Of a stretch of 40,064 bases of DNA, positions 18,192 to 29,098 are shown piece by piece; positions within the stretch are counted from its first letter, which is position 1; every line of letters starts with the position of its first letter. The position numbers and the translations under genes are program-made. The notes under the pieces were generated by a model. It was not told where the DNA came from and made no database searches. It saw only the letters and a list, made by a program, of their open reading frames with translations. The stretch comes from Acidobacteriota bacterium (GTDB taxonomy: Bacteria > Acidobacteriota > Terriglobia > Terriglobales > Acidobacteriaceae), in NCBI GenBank assembly GCA_003225005.1, contig QIAN01000061.1:1-40064 (forward strand), in the 5' to 3' direction.

Positions 18192-20465
18192 ATGCCCGCC
18201 CTGCGTCTGATTCTGCTGTGGCATCAGCACCAGCCCTACTACAAGGACCTCGTATCAGGCGAGTACCGTCTACCCTGGGTCCGATTGCACGCTCTCAAAG
18301 ATTATTACGGCATGGTCAAATTGTTGGACGAATTTCCTAATGTTCATCAGAGCTTCAATATTGTGCCGTCGTTAATGGTGCAAATCCAGGACTACGTTGC
18401 CGGAACGGCACAGGATCCTTTTCTGCGCGTGGCCGCGAAGCCCGCTAAAGAGCTGACGCTTGCCGAGCGCCAGTTTGCGCTGCAATATCTTTTTCAAGCG
18501 AATCCCGCCAACCTGATTGGGCGTTACCCGCGCTACCGCGAGTTGTGGGAGCGTTTTCTCGAGCACAAAGCCTTACCGGAACGTGCTGAAAAATATTTCC
18601 AATCGCAGGATTTCACTGACCTGCAGGCCTTGTCGCAAATCGCATGGTGCGACGAGTTTTTCCTGGAAGATGCCGACATGGCGGCGCTGGCGCAGAAGGG
18701 CCGCCAGTACTCGCTCGATGACCAATGTTTTGTGATCGCTCACGAAAGGGAAGTGCTGGCGAAGGTTTTGCCCGCGTATGCGGCAGCGGCAAAAGTAGGA
18801 TCGATCGAAATCTCCACGACGCCCTTCTACCATCCCATTCTGCCGCTCATCTGCGATACCAACGTGGGAGCCGTGTCTTCACCGGGTTTACCTCTGCCGC
18901 AAAACCGATTTCGCCATCCTGAGGACGCGCGCGAGCAACTGCGGCGCGGACTTGATCTTCACGAGACAGTATTCGGCATTCGCCCGAAGGGCGTGTGGCC
19001 GTCTGAGGGCAGTGTTTCCGAAGAAGTGCTGGCGATTGCACATAGCCTGGGCGTGGAGTGGATGGCCACTGACGAGGGAGTGCTCGGACGCAGCACGGGA
19101 GTCTCCTTTGTGCGCGATGGCAATGGGCGGCTGTCCACGCCCTTGGCCGAGCAGTTGTATAACATCCACCGTTATGAAAATGGCTCGACGACGATGCATA
19201 TGGTCTTTCGCGACCATACAATCTCAGATCTGATTGGATTCGTTTACTCCGGTATGCCCGCGGCGGAAGCGGCGACCCACTTGATCCAAAACATCAAGAA
19301 CGCGGCGGCACCGGTTTTAGCGCAAGGACGTGATGCTGCCGTCTCGGTGATTCTCGACGGCGAGAATGCATGGGAGTATTACCCACGGTCGGGACGCGAG
19401 TTTCTGCGTCGCTTCTACGATGCTCTGCAGCACGATCAGAGCATTGAGGCCGTCAGCATCTCGGAAGCGATCGCGCGCCATCGGGATTTTGGGCGCCTTC
19501 CAACGCTTGTTCCGGGATCGTGGATTAATGCCAACTTCAACGTGTGGATCGGCGCCCCGGAGGACAACCGTGCCTGGGATTACCTTCATCATGCCCGCGA
19601 GTTCTACAACCAGAATGCGTCCCGCGCGAGCGAGGCGCAACGTAAGCTGGCGTTTGAGGAAATCTTGATTGCCGAGGGCAGCGACTGGAACTGGTGGTAC
19701 GGCCCAGAGCACCATTCTGCGAACGACCGCGACTTCGACGAGCTTTATCGCAAGCATCTCTCCAACGTGTATCAGATGCTGGGAGCGGTGCCGCCAGATT
19801 ACCTGGCGCAGCCGATCGTCGGCGGCGAAGTCCGGCCGTCATTCACCCCGCAGACGGCGTATATTCATCCGCGCATCACGGGCGACAAGATGCGTTACTT
19901 TGAGTGGATGGGGGCGGCAGTTTACACGTCCAACCATCGCGCCGGGGCTATGCATGGCAAACAGTTTCTGCTGGATTCGGTTCATGCAGGAATTGACAAC
20001 ACCTATGTGTATGGGCGGCTGGACTTCAAAGACAAAATGCCTGACAAGGATTTTGATTTGGTCGTGAATCTGGAGTCATGGGCCTCCAGCGAACCGCGCC
20101 CGCGGCGGTCGTTGAGGCTGGAGACGATGGTCCAGGAGAAAATGATTCGCGAGTGGAAAGTTGAAGGCGCCTCTGAAGAGCCTGCCCTAGCGTCCTCGAA
20201 GAAGAGTCACGAGGACGTGAAGATCGTCCTGCGCAGGAATTTTGAGTTCAAGCTGCCGCTGGCTTGGTTGCTGGCGACACCTGCAGCGAACTCAACCAGC
20301 ACAGCAGGTGGACACAAGGCAGGCATCGCAGCCCTCACCGCTACTAGCAGGTTGCGTCTGCGCTTTAGTTTGTGGCAGAACCGATTGCCGGTAGATGCGT
20401 TACCGGTCCAGGGATGGATCGAGCTGCAGCTACTGAGTGAAGCGGAGTTGATGTCGGGAATGTAG
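18192..20465 (+). CDS. GH57 family glycoside hydrolase / glucanotransferase
   Basis: 757 aa, COG1449-type. The family N-terminus LILLWHQHQPYYKD (conserved region I) is followed by the nucleophile E272 in KGVWPSEGSVSEE and the acid D389 in VILDGENAWEYY. WMATDEGVL (region near 290) is also typical. The C-terminal ~150 residues look like a beta domain. GH57 enzymes act on alpha-glucans as amylases, 4-alpha-glucanotransferases or branching enzymes, and which applies here cannot be told. Divergence from glgB supports a role in glycogen turnover. ATG 18192 is the first in-frame start next to the motif. Confidence 0.9.
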   Translation: MPALRLILLWHQHQPYYKDLVSGEYRLPWVRLHALKDYYGMVKLLDEFPNVHQSFNIVPSLMVQIQDYVAGTAQDPFLRVAAKPAKELTLAERQFALQYLFQANPANLIGRYPRYRELWERFLEHKALPERAEKYFQSQDFTDLQALSQIAWCDEFFLEDADMAALAQKGRQYSLDDQCFVIAHEREVLAKVLPAYAAAAKVGSIEISTTPFYHPILPLICDTNVGAVSSPGLPLPQNRFRHPEDAREQLRRGLDLHETVFGIRPKGVWPSEGSVSEEVLAIAHSLGVEWMATDEGVLGRSTGVSFVRDGNGRLSTPLAEQLYNIHRYENGSTTMHMVFRDHTISDLIGFVYSGMPAAEAATHLIQNIKNAAAPVLAQGRDAAVSVILDGENAWEYYPRSGREFLRRFYDALQHDQSIEAVSISEAIARHRDFGRLPTLVPGSWINANFNVWIGAPEDNRAWDYLHHAREFYNQNASRASEAQRKLAFEEILIAEGSDWNWWYGPEHHSANDRDFDELYRKHLSNVYQMLGAVPPDYLAQPIVGGEVRPSFTPQTAYIHPRITGDKMRYFEWMGAAVYTSNHRAGAMHGKQFLLDSVHAGIDNTYVYGRLDFKDKMPDKDFDLVVNLESWASSEPRPRRSLRLETMVQEKMIREWKVEGASEEPALASSKKSHEDVKIVLRRNFEFKLPLAWLLATPAANSTSTAGGHKAGIAALTATSRLRLRFSLWQNRLPVDALPVQGWIELQLLSEAELMSGM

Positions 20466-20546
20466 GAGTGGCCACTCCAGAGTCCTGGTTCTGAGTTCTC
20501 ACTTATGGAGTGACGACATGAAGAACCGCAAATTGAGAACTGCTCT

Positions 20547-21176
20547 CTACTGGCCGACGCTGGGTGAACTCATCATCAGCGGACGGTCAAGTTCCAGAGT
20601 CAGCTCTGTGCCAGCTGGAAGCGTTGCCGAGCGGTGCTTTCCCAACCAGTGAGATACCGTGGCAGTGGCGCCGACTAGGCCACCGACCAGAACGCCCTTG
20701 GCCCCGCCGATCAGTCCTCCCACAAGCATTCCGCCGCCTGTACCGAAGACAACTTCCTTGTTGTCTCGGCTGTCGCGCCCTTTACCTTTGAACTGGCCTT
20801 CGCGGTTCACGTCAAAGCCGCGACCGGCATTGGTATCAACCATGGTGGCGCTCAGCGTATAGCGTTCGCCATTAGCCAGCACAACCGTTTCAGGAAAAAT
20901 GCCAATGGTCGGTTTACCGGCAATGCGCCGCGGTTCGCTGACTTTCGTGACATGGCCCAGAACTGTCGCTCCCACTGGGATCAGCGTCTTGCCGTTGAGG
21001 GTAACGGGTTGCGTGATGCGGCCCTGAAATGGATCGCCAGATTTATTGCTGAAAGTTGCGAGAGTGGTTTCGAGCTTGACCATCATCGCAGTGCCTGCCG
21101 GCAATGACATGTTGCTTTGTGCCACAGCCATGCCCGCCAGTAGCAGCATGCAGAGTAGATCCATCCACTTCTTCAT
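20547..21176 (-). CDS. Exported protein with glycine-zipper segment, VirB10/TrbI-like texture
   Basis: 209 aa from ATG 21176, preceded by GGAGG at seven bases. Signal peptide MKKWMDLLCMLLLAGMAVAQ. The mature part opens with LPAGTAMMVKLETTLATF and continues through GDPFQGRITQPV and LIPVGATVLGHV, a beta-rich pattern seen in VirB10/TrbI-like domains and in many acidobacterial exported proteins. A glycine-rich hydrophobic stretch (GGGMLVGGLIGGAKGVLVGG) follows. The end repeats the opening theme (LPAGTELTLELDRPL). Probably periplasmic or outer-membrane associated. No secretion genes are adjacent, so a secretion role is not implied. Confidence 0.72.
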   Translation of the reverse strand: MKKWMDLLCMLLLAGMAVAQSNMSLPAGTAMMVKLETTLATFSNKSGDPFQGRITQPVTLNGKTLIPVGATVLGHVTKVSEPRRIAGKPTIGIFPETVVLANGERYTLSATMVDTNAGRGFDVNREGQFKGKGRDSRDNKEVVFGTGGGMLVGGLIGGAKGVLVGGLVGATATVSHWLGKHRSATLPAGTELTLELDRPLMMSSPSVGQ

Positions 21177-21355
21177 TGCGCCTCCAAATTTGTTCACGAT
21201 TGTTGTCTCGACTGTAGACCCACGGCGCGAGCAGCACAATATGGGATGAGAGCGGGGGAACCAGCGGAGATAAGATACGAGCTCTAAGAGTTGCCGGTTC
21301 GGGGAATCCACGGATGTCTCCAGCGGCCGCTCACATTCCAGCGCTCTTCATCCGA

Positions 21356-21361
21356 TATAAT
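21356..21361 (+). promoter_or_regulatory. Possible -10 element for eno
   Basis: A perfect TATAAT lies 147 bp upstream of the enolase start. No good -35 was found 16-18 bp before it, so this is a weak promoter call. Confidence 0.3.
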
Positions 21362-21501
21362 CCAGAGTCTCGAAACGAACACGATGGTCACGTTCACGTC
21401 CCTTCCGCCCCACGGGACGCCGCTTGAACCTCGTACCGAATGACCCGTTGGCGGAAGTGCACGATAACGCAGAACTTGCCACAGCACGGAAGGAAAAGTA
21501 A

Positions 21502-22797
<1,296 letters not shown>

Positions 22798-22946
22798 GAT
22801 ACCTATAGAAAGAGAGGCCCCAGTTCAAGCTTTCGTTCGAGTGGACATAGCTCTCCGTTGATTGTGGATCCAATCCTCAAACGCTACCCTCACGATGTAA
22901 TCTGTTGATCGTATAAATCTTGACGTCAATACGCTGCCGAACCCTT

Positions 22947-24557
22947 ATGCCTAGACCAAAGCCACTCATCCTCATCATCCTAGACGGATGGGGCTACCGC
23001 GCCGAGACCAAAGCCAACGCTATCGCGCTAGCGCGCAAGCCCACATACGACCGGTTGTTGCGCGAATATCCCAACACACTCATCCACACCAGCGGTCCCC
23101 ATGTTGGCCTTCCCGAAGGGCAGATGGGCAACAGCGAGGTGGGGCACCTCAACATCGGCGCCGGACGCATTGTACTCATGGATAGCACTCGCATCGAGTT
23201 GATGATTCAGAACGGCAATTTTTTTTCGGATCCCACGCTGCTGGCTGCTATGAAGAATGCTCGTTCCGGCGGGCGGCAGTTGCATCTGTTGGGTTTGGTT
23301 TCTGACGGTGGCGTGCATTCACATCAAACCCACCTTTACGCCCTTCTGAAGATGGCGAAGCAGAATGGTGTGGACCGCGTCTTCGTGCATGCATTCATGG
23401 ATGGGCGCGATACGTTGCCTACCAGCGGCGCCGGCTACCTGGAGCAGTTGCTGCAGAAGGTGCGCGAGTACAACACGGGTAAGATCGCGAGCGTGAGTGG
23501 ACGCTACTACGCGATGGATCGTGACCGCCGGTGGGAGCGAATCGCCAAAGCCCTCAATGCCATGGTATTCGGCGATGGCGAAGGCGGGAGGTATGCCGAT
23601 CCCGTGCAGGGCGTGAAGGATTTCTACAACAAAGGTGTGACCGATGAATTCATAGTGCCGTTCGTTCGCGTGGATAAGCAGGGGCAACCGCTGGCGACCA
23701 TCCGCGACAACGACTCCTGTATCTGCTTCAACTTTCGAGCTGACCGCGTTCGCCAGATTACCCGCGCCCTCGCCGGCAATAGTGGGCTGAATGAAAAAGG
23801 AGGCCGCGATCTGCCGGGGGCAGACGATCTCGACATGACAATTCCACGCGATCGGGTGCCCAAGAACCTGCATTACGTGTGCATGACGCGGTATGACAAA
23901 AACTTCCGTCTCCCCGTCGTGGTTCCGCCCGAATCATTGAGCAACATTCTGGCCAATGTAATGGCTGGAACGAAGATGCGTAATCTACGGGTGGCCGAAA
24001 CCGAGAAATACGCGCACGTCACATACTTTTTCAACGGAGGTATTGAAGAGCCGTTTCCCGGAGAAGACCGCGTGCTCGTGCCTTCGCCCAAAGTTAGTAC
24101 GTACGATCTGAAGCCCGAGATGAGCGCGGCGGGAATCGCCGATGCAGTCGTAAAAGCCACCGAAGAGGGGACATTTGATGTGATCATCGTCAACTTCGCG
24201 AATGCGGACATGGTTGGACACTCAGGCAAGATCGAACCAACAGTGAAAGCAGTCGAAACTGTGGATGCTTGTCTGGCACGCATCGAAACTGTAGTGCGCA
24301 CGAAAGGTGGCGCCATCCTTATCACCGCCGATCACGGCAATGCAGAAATGATGATTGATCCCACGACGGGTGGGCCACACACGGCGCATACTACTAATCC
24401 CGTCCCTTTCATTATGGTCGCCGAGAACAGCAAGCCGTTCAGGTTGAGGCCGGGCGGATCGTTACGCGATATCTCGCCGACGATGCTGGGTATGCTGGGT
24501 ATCGATGAACCGCAAGAGATGACAGGACAAGACCTGCGGTTAGCGAAGGAAAGCTAA
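22947..24557 (+). CDS. gpmI: Cofactor-independent phosphoglycerate mutase
   Basis: 536 aa. Interconverts 3- and 2-phosphoglycerate using two Mn2+ and a phosphoserine intermediate. The nucleophile is S63 ([17 protein letters not shown]). [12 protein letters not shown] gives the first metal Asp, ADHGNAEMM the late metal motif, and [25 protein letters not shown] and [12 protein letters not shown] are family signatures. ATG 22947 is chosen over an in-frame TTG at 22920. Pairing with eno makes a lower-glycolysis operon. The length is slightly above the usual 510-520. Confidence 0.96.
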   Translation: MPRPKPLILIILDGWGYRAETKANAIALARKPTYDRLLREYPNTLIHTSGPHVGLPEGQMGNSEVGHLNIGAGRIVLMDSTRIELMIQNGNFFSDPTLLAAMKNARSGGRQLHLLGLVSDGGVHSHQTHLYALLKMAKQNGVDRVFVHAFMDGRDTLPTSGAGYLEQLLQKVREYNTGKIASVSGRYYAMDRDRRWERIAKALNAMVFGDGEGGRYADPVQGVKDFYNKGVTDEFIVPFVRVDKQGQPLATIRDNDSCICFNFRADRVRQITRALAGNSGLNEKGGRDLPGADDLDMTIPRDRVPKNLHYVCMTRYDKNFRLPVVVPPESLSNILANVMAGTKMRNLRVAETEKYAHVTYFFNGGIEEPFPGEDRVLVPSPKVSTYDLKPEMSAAGIADAVVKATEEGTFDVIIVNFANADMVGHSGKIEPTVKAVETVDACLARIETVVRTKGGAILITADHGNAEMMIDPTTGGPHTAHTTNPVPFIMVAENSKPFRLRPGGSLRDISPTMLGMLGIDEPQEMTGQDLRLAKES

Positions 24558-24580
24558 CCACAGGAGACACTGGGGCGTGC

Positions 24581-24601
24581 AGAGCAACCGACAGTTGCTC
24601 T
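24581..24601. terminator. Short perfect hairpin after gpmI
   Basis: An 8-bp perfect stem (24581-24588 with 24594-24601) encloses a 5-nt loop, 23 bp past the gpmI stop. No T-run follows, so Rho-independent termination is doubtful; it may instead limit read-through or protect the 3' end. Confidence 0.3.
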
Positions 24602-24626
24602 ACTCCGTGGTCAAGTCTTCGACACG

Positions 24627-25599
24627 ATGAAGCTGCTAATTGTTGTCTATCACGCCCCCATGGTTTGCAGAGAGGCTACGAAAAAGACTTTCCGCGTATG
24701 GAGATTGTTCACCTCACCAGCTATTCTATGAGGGAGTTGAAGAACAGTTGCGCGACTCCGAGATCGTCTTCACGATCTCGTTGCGTCCGGAGCAGTTTGC
24801 CATGGCGAAAGAATTGCGCTGGATTCACGCGCCCGCCGCGGCGGTCCATCAGTTGCTGATTCCGGAAGTGGTAAACAGCCATGTGTTTGTGACGAATGCC
24901 CGCGAGGTCCACGGACCCGTGGTCGCTGAGCACGTGATTGCTCTGGTTTTCGCGTTAGCCAAAAAAATTCCACAGGCCGTTCGACTACAGCAACGGCGCA
25001 TTTGGCGACAAGAGTTAATTTGGAACGACCGCCCCAAGCCCTGCGAGTTGGCAGGCGCCACCCTCGGATTGATCGGGCTGGGTAGCATCGGACGCGAAGT
25101 TGCGGCAAGAGCCTCCGCTCTGGGGATGCGGGTTATGGGTGTGCGCGAGCACGCAGAGAGGGAAAAGCCGCCCCGGATCGATGAAGTCTTCAGGTCGGAC
25201 CGGCTCGACCAGATGCTGGCGCAGTCTGATTACGTGGTGCTTGCAGCTCCGCTAACCCCGGCCACGCGTGGCCTGATGAACGCCAAGCGTCTTGCATTCA
25301 TGAAGCCCGATGCGTACGTGATCAACGTTGGCCGCGGACCCCTTATCGACGACGCTGCCCTCATCGAGGCTCTGACTGAGCGACGCATTGGAGGAGCTGG
25401 GATAGACGTTTTTGAGCAAGAGACCCTGCCGGAAGACTCACCGTTATGGAATCTCGACAATCTGCTGATCACTCCTCACACTGCGGCACTGACGGAAAAA
25501 CTGTGGCAGCGGCACTACGATCTTTTCTCTCAGAACCTGCGGCGCTACGTAGAGGGCGAGCCGTTGCTTTTCGTTGTGGACAAGCAAAAAGGGTACTGA
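24627..25599 (+). pseudogene. D-2-hydroxyacid dehydrogenase with frameshifted 5' end
   Basis: NAD-dependent D-isomer-specific 2-hydroxyacid dehydrogenase. From about 24735 on the frame is intact: nucleotide fold LGLIGLGSIGREVAARA, catalytic Arg in NVGRGPLIDD, Glu in GAGIDVFEQETLPED and His in LLITPHTAAL. The first ~100 bases carry the N-terminus in three frames: MKLLIVVYHAP from ATG 24627, then WFAERLRK, then DFPRMEIVHLTSYS, then YEGVEEQLRDSEIV. This implies three single-base indels, two in runs of C and A. A literal reading must start at TTG 24640 and gives a jumbled N-terminus. So it is either a fresh pseudogene or a sequence with local errors. Gene order suggests cotranscription with gpmI. 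Confidence 0.8.
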
Positions 25600-25662
25600 G
25601 CCCAGGATTGGAAAGGGTAACCCTTTGGCGGCGATGGAGGGAGCGAAGCGCACCCGCGCTTC

Positions 25663-27033
25663 ATGCTACAGTTTTCTCGGCGAAATTCCATGGAACCTCG
25701 GCTTATTCTCATTCAACTCCTGGTTAAGCTGGGCGTGGCGGCCGCGGTGTCGAGCGCCCTGGTACGGTCGGTTGAGTTCAAGTCTTTGCTGTTTCGCGAA
25801 GAACGTACGTTGCGGCAGAAGATTTACCTCGTCTTGTGGTTTGGACTGCCCATCGCGACGGGTGTGTGGATCCGGTTTTCCGCCCAGAGTTTTCTCGCCG
25901 GAGATCTAACATTTGAAACTGCATTGTTGCTGGGCGTCATCGGTGGACGGTGGGCGGGTGTTTTGGGTGGTGTGTTGCTCGGGCTTCCGGCTCTTCTACA
26001 CGGGGAATGGGCCACGATGCCTTTTGGCATTCTCTGTGGCTTCATAGCAGGGCAACTGCGCACGCTTGCGCTGGATAAAGAGGAGATCTGGTCGTTTTCT
26101 CCGTTTATCGATCTCAGCGTTTACCGCTGGATACGCCGCAACCTGCCTAGGCCGCGGCTATTCGACTGGCAGTTCATGTTCTTTGTCACGATCGTAGCGC
26201 TTCGTTTTGTCCACGCCGAACTGACACACTTTTTTCCGCGCACAACTTTCAGTCTGGAGAGCCCAATCCCGTGGGTAGAAGCGGTCATTTACGCCGCCTC
26301 GGCGACGGTGATCGGTATTGAGCTGAAGATCTTTAACAGCGTGCGCACTCAGATCAAACTGGAGGAGCAAGAACGTCTGTTGCTTCAGGCACGCATGGAG
26401 GCACTGCAAAATCAGATCAATCCCCATTTTCTGTTTAACACTCTAAACTCGGTCTCGTCGCTCGTGCGATTCGACCCCGATACCGCTCGCGAATTAATTT
26501 TCAAACTTGCCACGATCCTGAGGCGACTACTGAGCAGCAGCGAGGCTTTCGTTCCTCTGCGCGAGGAAGTGGACTTCATCGACAATTATCTCGACATTGA
26601 AGTGGTTCGCTTCGGACAAGACAAACTCCGGGTGATAAAGGAATTGGGTTCCGACTCGTTGGAAGTAATGGTTCCCAGCATGTTACTGCAGCCCCTGGTT
26701 GAAAACTCCATCAAACACGGACTTTCATCAAAAATAGATGGGGGGAGCATCTATCTGCGCAGCCGCATCGCGGATTCCATGCTCGTTATCGAAGTTGAGG
26801 ACGATGGTGTGGGCATGACTGCTGCACAGAGTCATGGCGGTTGGCAGGGAACAGGCATCGGCATGGCTAATGTTTCGGAGCGGCTGAAGGTACTCTACGG
26901 TGATACGGCAGTCATGACGATTGAGAGCCATGAAGGGAAGGGAACGCTGGTCCGAATTCGTTTGCCCTTGTTACAGTCGGCGGGAACGGTCCCGGAAGCT
27001 TTTTACGAAGAACGCTCCAGTACGCGCCGGTAG
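25663..27033 (+). CDS. LytS/YehU-type membrane sensor histidine kinase
   Basis: 456 aa. Several hydrophobic helices fill about residues 10-220 (LILIQLLVKLGVAAAVSSAL, LVLWFGLPIATGVW, LLGVIGGRWAGVLGGVLLG), resembling the 5TM-LYT sensor layout. The His_kinase domain has phosphoacceptor His in LQNQINPHFLFNTLNSV near residue 257, the N box PLVENSIKHGL and G box VEDDGVGM with GTGIGMANV. The usual partner is a LytTR response regulator, which is absent from the window. Its last 31 bp overlap the convergent bshA. An alternative start is ATG 25690. The signal sensed is unknown. Confidence 0.88.
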   Translation: MLQFSRRNSMEPRLILIQLLVKLGVAAAVSSALVRSVEFKSLLFREERTLRQKIYLVLWFGLPIATGVWIRFSAQSFLAGDLTFETALLLGVIGGRWAGVLGGVLLGLPALLHGEWATMPFGILCGFIAGQLRTLALDKEEIWSFSPFIDLSVYRWIRRNLPRPRLFDWQFMFFVTIVALRFVHAELTHFFPRTTFSLESPIPWVEAVIYAASATVIGIELKIFNSVRTQIKLEEQERLLLQARMEALQNQINPHFLFNTLNSVSSLVRFDPDTARELIFKLATILRRLLSSSEAFVPLREEVDFIDNYLDIEVVRFGQDKLRVIKELGSDSLEVMVPSMLLQPLVENSIKHGLSSKIDGGSIYLRSRIADSMLVIEVEDDGVGMTAAQSHGGWQGTGIGMANVSERLKVLYGDTAVMTIESHEGKGTLVRIRLPLLQSAGTVPEAFYEERSSTRR

Positions 27034-28148
27034 AACTCCTCATACTGCGGGACAATTTTGCTGGCGCAGAAACGGGATTTGGCCATAACCCTTGCCTCGC
27101 GGCCCATTTCACGCAATCGCGGTTCGTCATTGAGCAGTTCGATGGCGTAACGCGCCATAGTATCCACGTCTCCGACGTCAGCCAGGTAACCGCCCTTGCC
27201 GTGTTCGATGACTTCAGGAACACCGCCGACACGCGTAGCAATCGGCACGACTTCGCAAGCCATTGCCTCGAGCGCAGCCAGACCGAAAGATTCCAATTCG
27301 CTCGGCATCAGCATGATGTCGGCGGCCGCAAGTTTCTCCTGCACCTCATCCTGCTTACCCAGGAACAAAACATCCTCGTGAATTCCTTTTTGTACCGCCA
27401 GCCACTCAGCTACGGAGCGGTCTGGCCCGTCGCCGATTAACAGCAGCCTTGATGGCACCTGCTTCCGCACGCGGTCGAAGATCTCGATTACGTCCGTAAC
27501 TCGCTTCACCGGGCGGAAGTTCGAAAGATGCACCAAAAGGCGCTCATGGTTAGGTGCGTACTCCGCGCGAAGTTCGGCGGCGGCTTCTGGATTTCGACGG
27601 TACACATCACAATTCACCGAGTTATAGATCACCTCGATGGGGTTCTTTACGTCGAAGACCCGCATCGTGCGATCGCGCAAGTAATTGGAAATGGCAGTGA
27701 CGCCGTCGCTCTGATCAATCGAATATCGGGTGATCGGCAGGTAAGAACGATCCAAGCCAACGAGCGTTATGTCGGTCCCGTGAAGGGTGGTCACAAACGG
27801 AAGCCGGCGCCCGCGAGGACCATCCGCAAGCATCTGGCGGGCGAGCAGGGCGCTCACTGAATGGGGAATCGCATAGTGCACGTGCAGCAGGTCGAGGTCG
27901 TACAACTGTGACACCTCGGCCATCCGGGTAGCCAAGGCCAGATCGTAAGGGGGATAGTCAAACAGCGGGTAACGCGAAACCTCGACCTCGTGATAGTGAA
28001 TGTTTGGTTCGGGACCCCTCAACCGAATGGGTTGGGCATAGGAAATGAAATGAATTTCGTGTCCGCGCTGGGCTAATTCCAGGCCAAGCTCAGTGGCAAC
28101 AACTCCGCTGCCGCCGTAGGTGGGATAGCAAGTAATCCCGATTTTCAT
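27003..28148 (-). CDS. bshA: N-acetyl-alpha-D-glucosaminyl L-malate synthase
   Basis: 381 aa GT4 glycosyltransferase that joins UDP-GlcNAc and L-malate, the first step of bacillithiol synthesis; cytosolic. Signatures: KIGITCYPTYGGSGVVATEL at the start, HFISYAQPIRL, LDLLHVHYAIPHSVSA, the FRPVKRVTDV donor-domain opening and the ESFGLAALEAMACEVVP motif with the catalytic EX7E pair. These match BshA rather than general sugar transferases. bshB and bshC are not in the window. The end overlaps the convergent kinase gene by 31 bp. Confidence 0.9.
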   Translation of the reverse strand: MKIGITCYPTYGGSGVVATELGLELAQRGHEIHFISYAQPIRLRGPEPNIHYHEVEVSRYPLFDYPPYDLALATRMAEVSQLYDLDLLHVHYAIPHSVSALLARQMLADGPRGRRLPFVTTLHGTDITLVGLDRSYLPITRYSIDQSDGVTAISNYLRDRTMRVFDVKNPIEVIYNSVNCDVYRRNPEAAAELRAEYAPNHERLLVHLSNFRPVKRVTDVIEIFDRVRKQVPSRLLLIGDGPDRSVAEWLAVQKGIHEDVLFLGKQDEVQEKLAAADIMLMPSELESFGLAALEAMACEVVPIATRVGGVPEVIEHGKGGYLADVGDVDTMARYAIELLNDEPRLREMGREARVMAKSRFCASKIVPQYEEFYRRVLERSS

Positions 28149-28265
28149 TAGGCAGATCCGCCCTCTCGAGGGTTATGTGGATTCGATGGCGCCGAGAGAT
28201 AGTGGATGCAGATTCTACGTGTGTGGCGGATGTATTTCGTGGCTCCGTCCGAGGGTACGTGGCCT

Positions 28266-28946
28266 TTACCCGGTGGATTTTGGTCCTTGGGACGACATTC
28301 CTTGATCAATTTTGTCCAAGTGGGCCTGGAAACGATTCTTGGAATCTTCGGTCAGCCCTGTAAATTCGATTCCCATGCCCACTCCGGGATCACGAGCTCG
28401 AACCACTGCGGACGCCGAAATGTGTTCTTCCTCGATCCAAAAGTCGATCTTCAAAGTTGTAGTCACAGGCAAAGGCATAACTGTCTCAACATAACAACCG
28501 TTACCACTGATGTCAGTGGCGTTCACTCTCATGGGCGTGTTGACACGTTCGTCCCGCAATTCCAAAGGGAAGGAGATTCTGCGACGGACAAACTTTCGGC
28601 GATTGTCATGCCGCGGAGCCGGCATATTTGACTGCACGTCCAACGACAATTGCGTAGTCCATGGACAGTCCTGACCAGCCACTAGCTGCACACCGACCTG
28701 GGTTTTCTTTAACCCCCCAGCATCGACGACCCAGACAACTTTGCAACGCGCCTTTTTATTCTGGTACTGAACCCCGATGATATCGCTCACCTTTAATTCA
28801 TGTTCGATGCCGTAAATGCAGGCGCCGGTGGCACTCACGTTTTGTGCTGTGGCGTTCTGGAAAAAAGGATGGTCATCGGCGCCCATACCCCAAACACGAA
28901 CCGTCAGATCAAGAGTGGAACGCGGAGCTGGTGCGGAGACGAACAT
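28266..28946 (-). CDS. Tandem PilZ-domain protein
   Basis: 226 aa with two PilZ-like beta-barrels. The second (about 115-220) has a full c-di-GMP binding set: RRKFVRRR (RxxxR) and ATDISGNGCYVET (DxSxxG). The first (about 8-100) keeps NVSATGACIYG but has no clear RxxxR, so it may have lost ligand binding. No other effector domain or membrane segment is seen. Such proteins relay c-di-GMP to motility, pili or polysaccharide systems. It lies between bshA and the deacetylase on the same strand with 110-150 bp gaps. Confidence 0.85.
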   Translation of the reverse strand: MFVSAPAPRSTLDLTVRVWGMGADDHPFFQNATAQNVSATGACIYGIEHELKVSDIIGVQYQNKKARCKVVWVVDAGGLKKTQVGVQLVAGQDCPWTTQLSLDVQSNMPAPRHDNRRKFVRRRISFPLELRDERVNTPMRVNATDISGNGCYVETVMPLPVTTTLKIDFWIEEEHISASAVVRARDPGVGMGIEFTGLTEDSKNRFQAHLDKIDQGMSSQGPKSTG

Positions 28947-29098
28947 GAGCTACAGCCTCTTTTCTAAGAATTCCCTATACGATACCCGTGGATATTAACT
29001 CCATAATACTAGTGGGGGCGGTTTGCGAAGGTTACGACAGTACCCTAAGGCTTTCGTCCGTACGACGGTGACAACGAACGCCGCGGTTCCAGGAGCAT

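Noticed and set aside
23319-23873. 184-codon minus frame inside gpmI
   Set aside because: It is antisense to a complete gpmI with all catalytic motifs and has no own signature.
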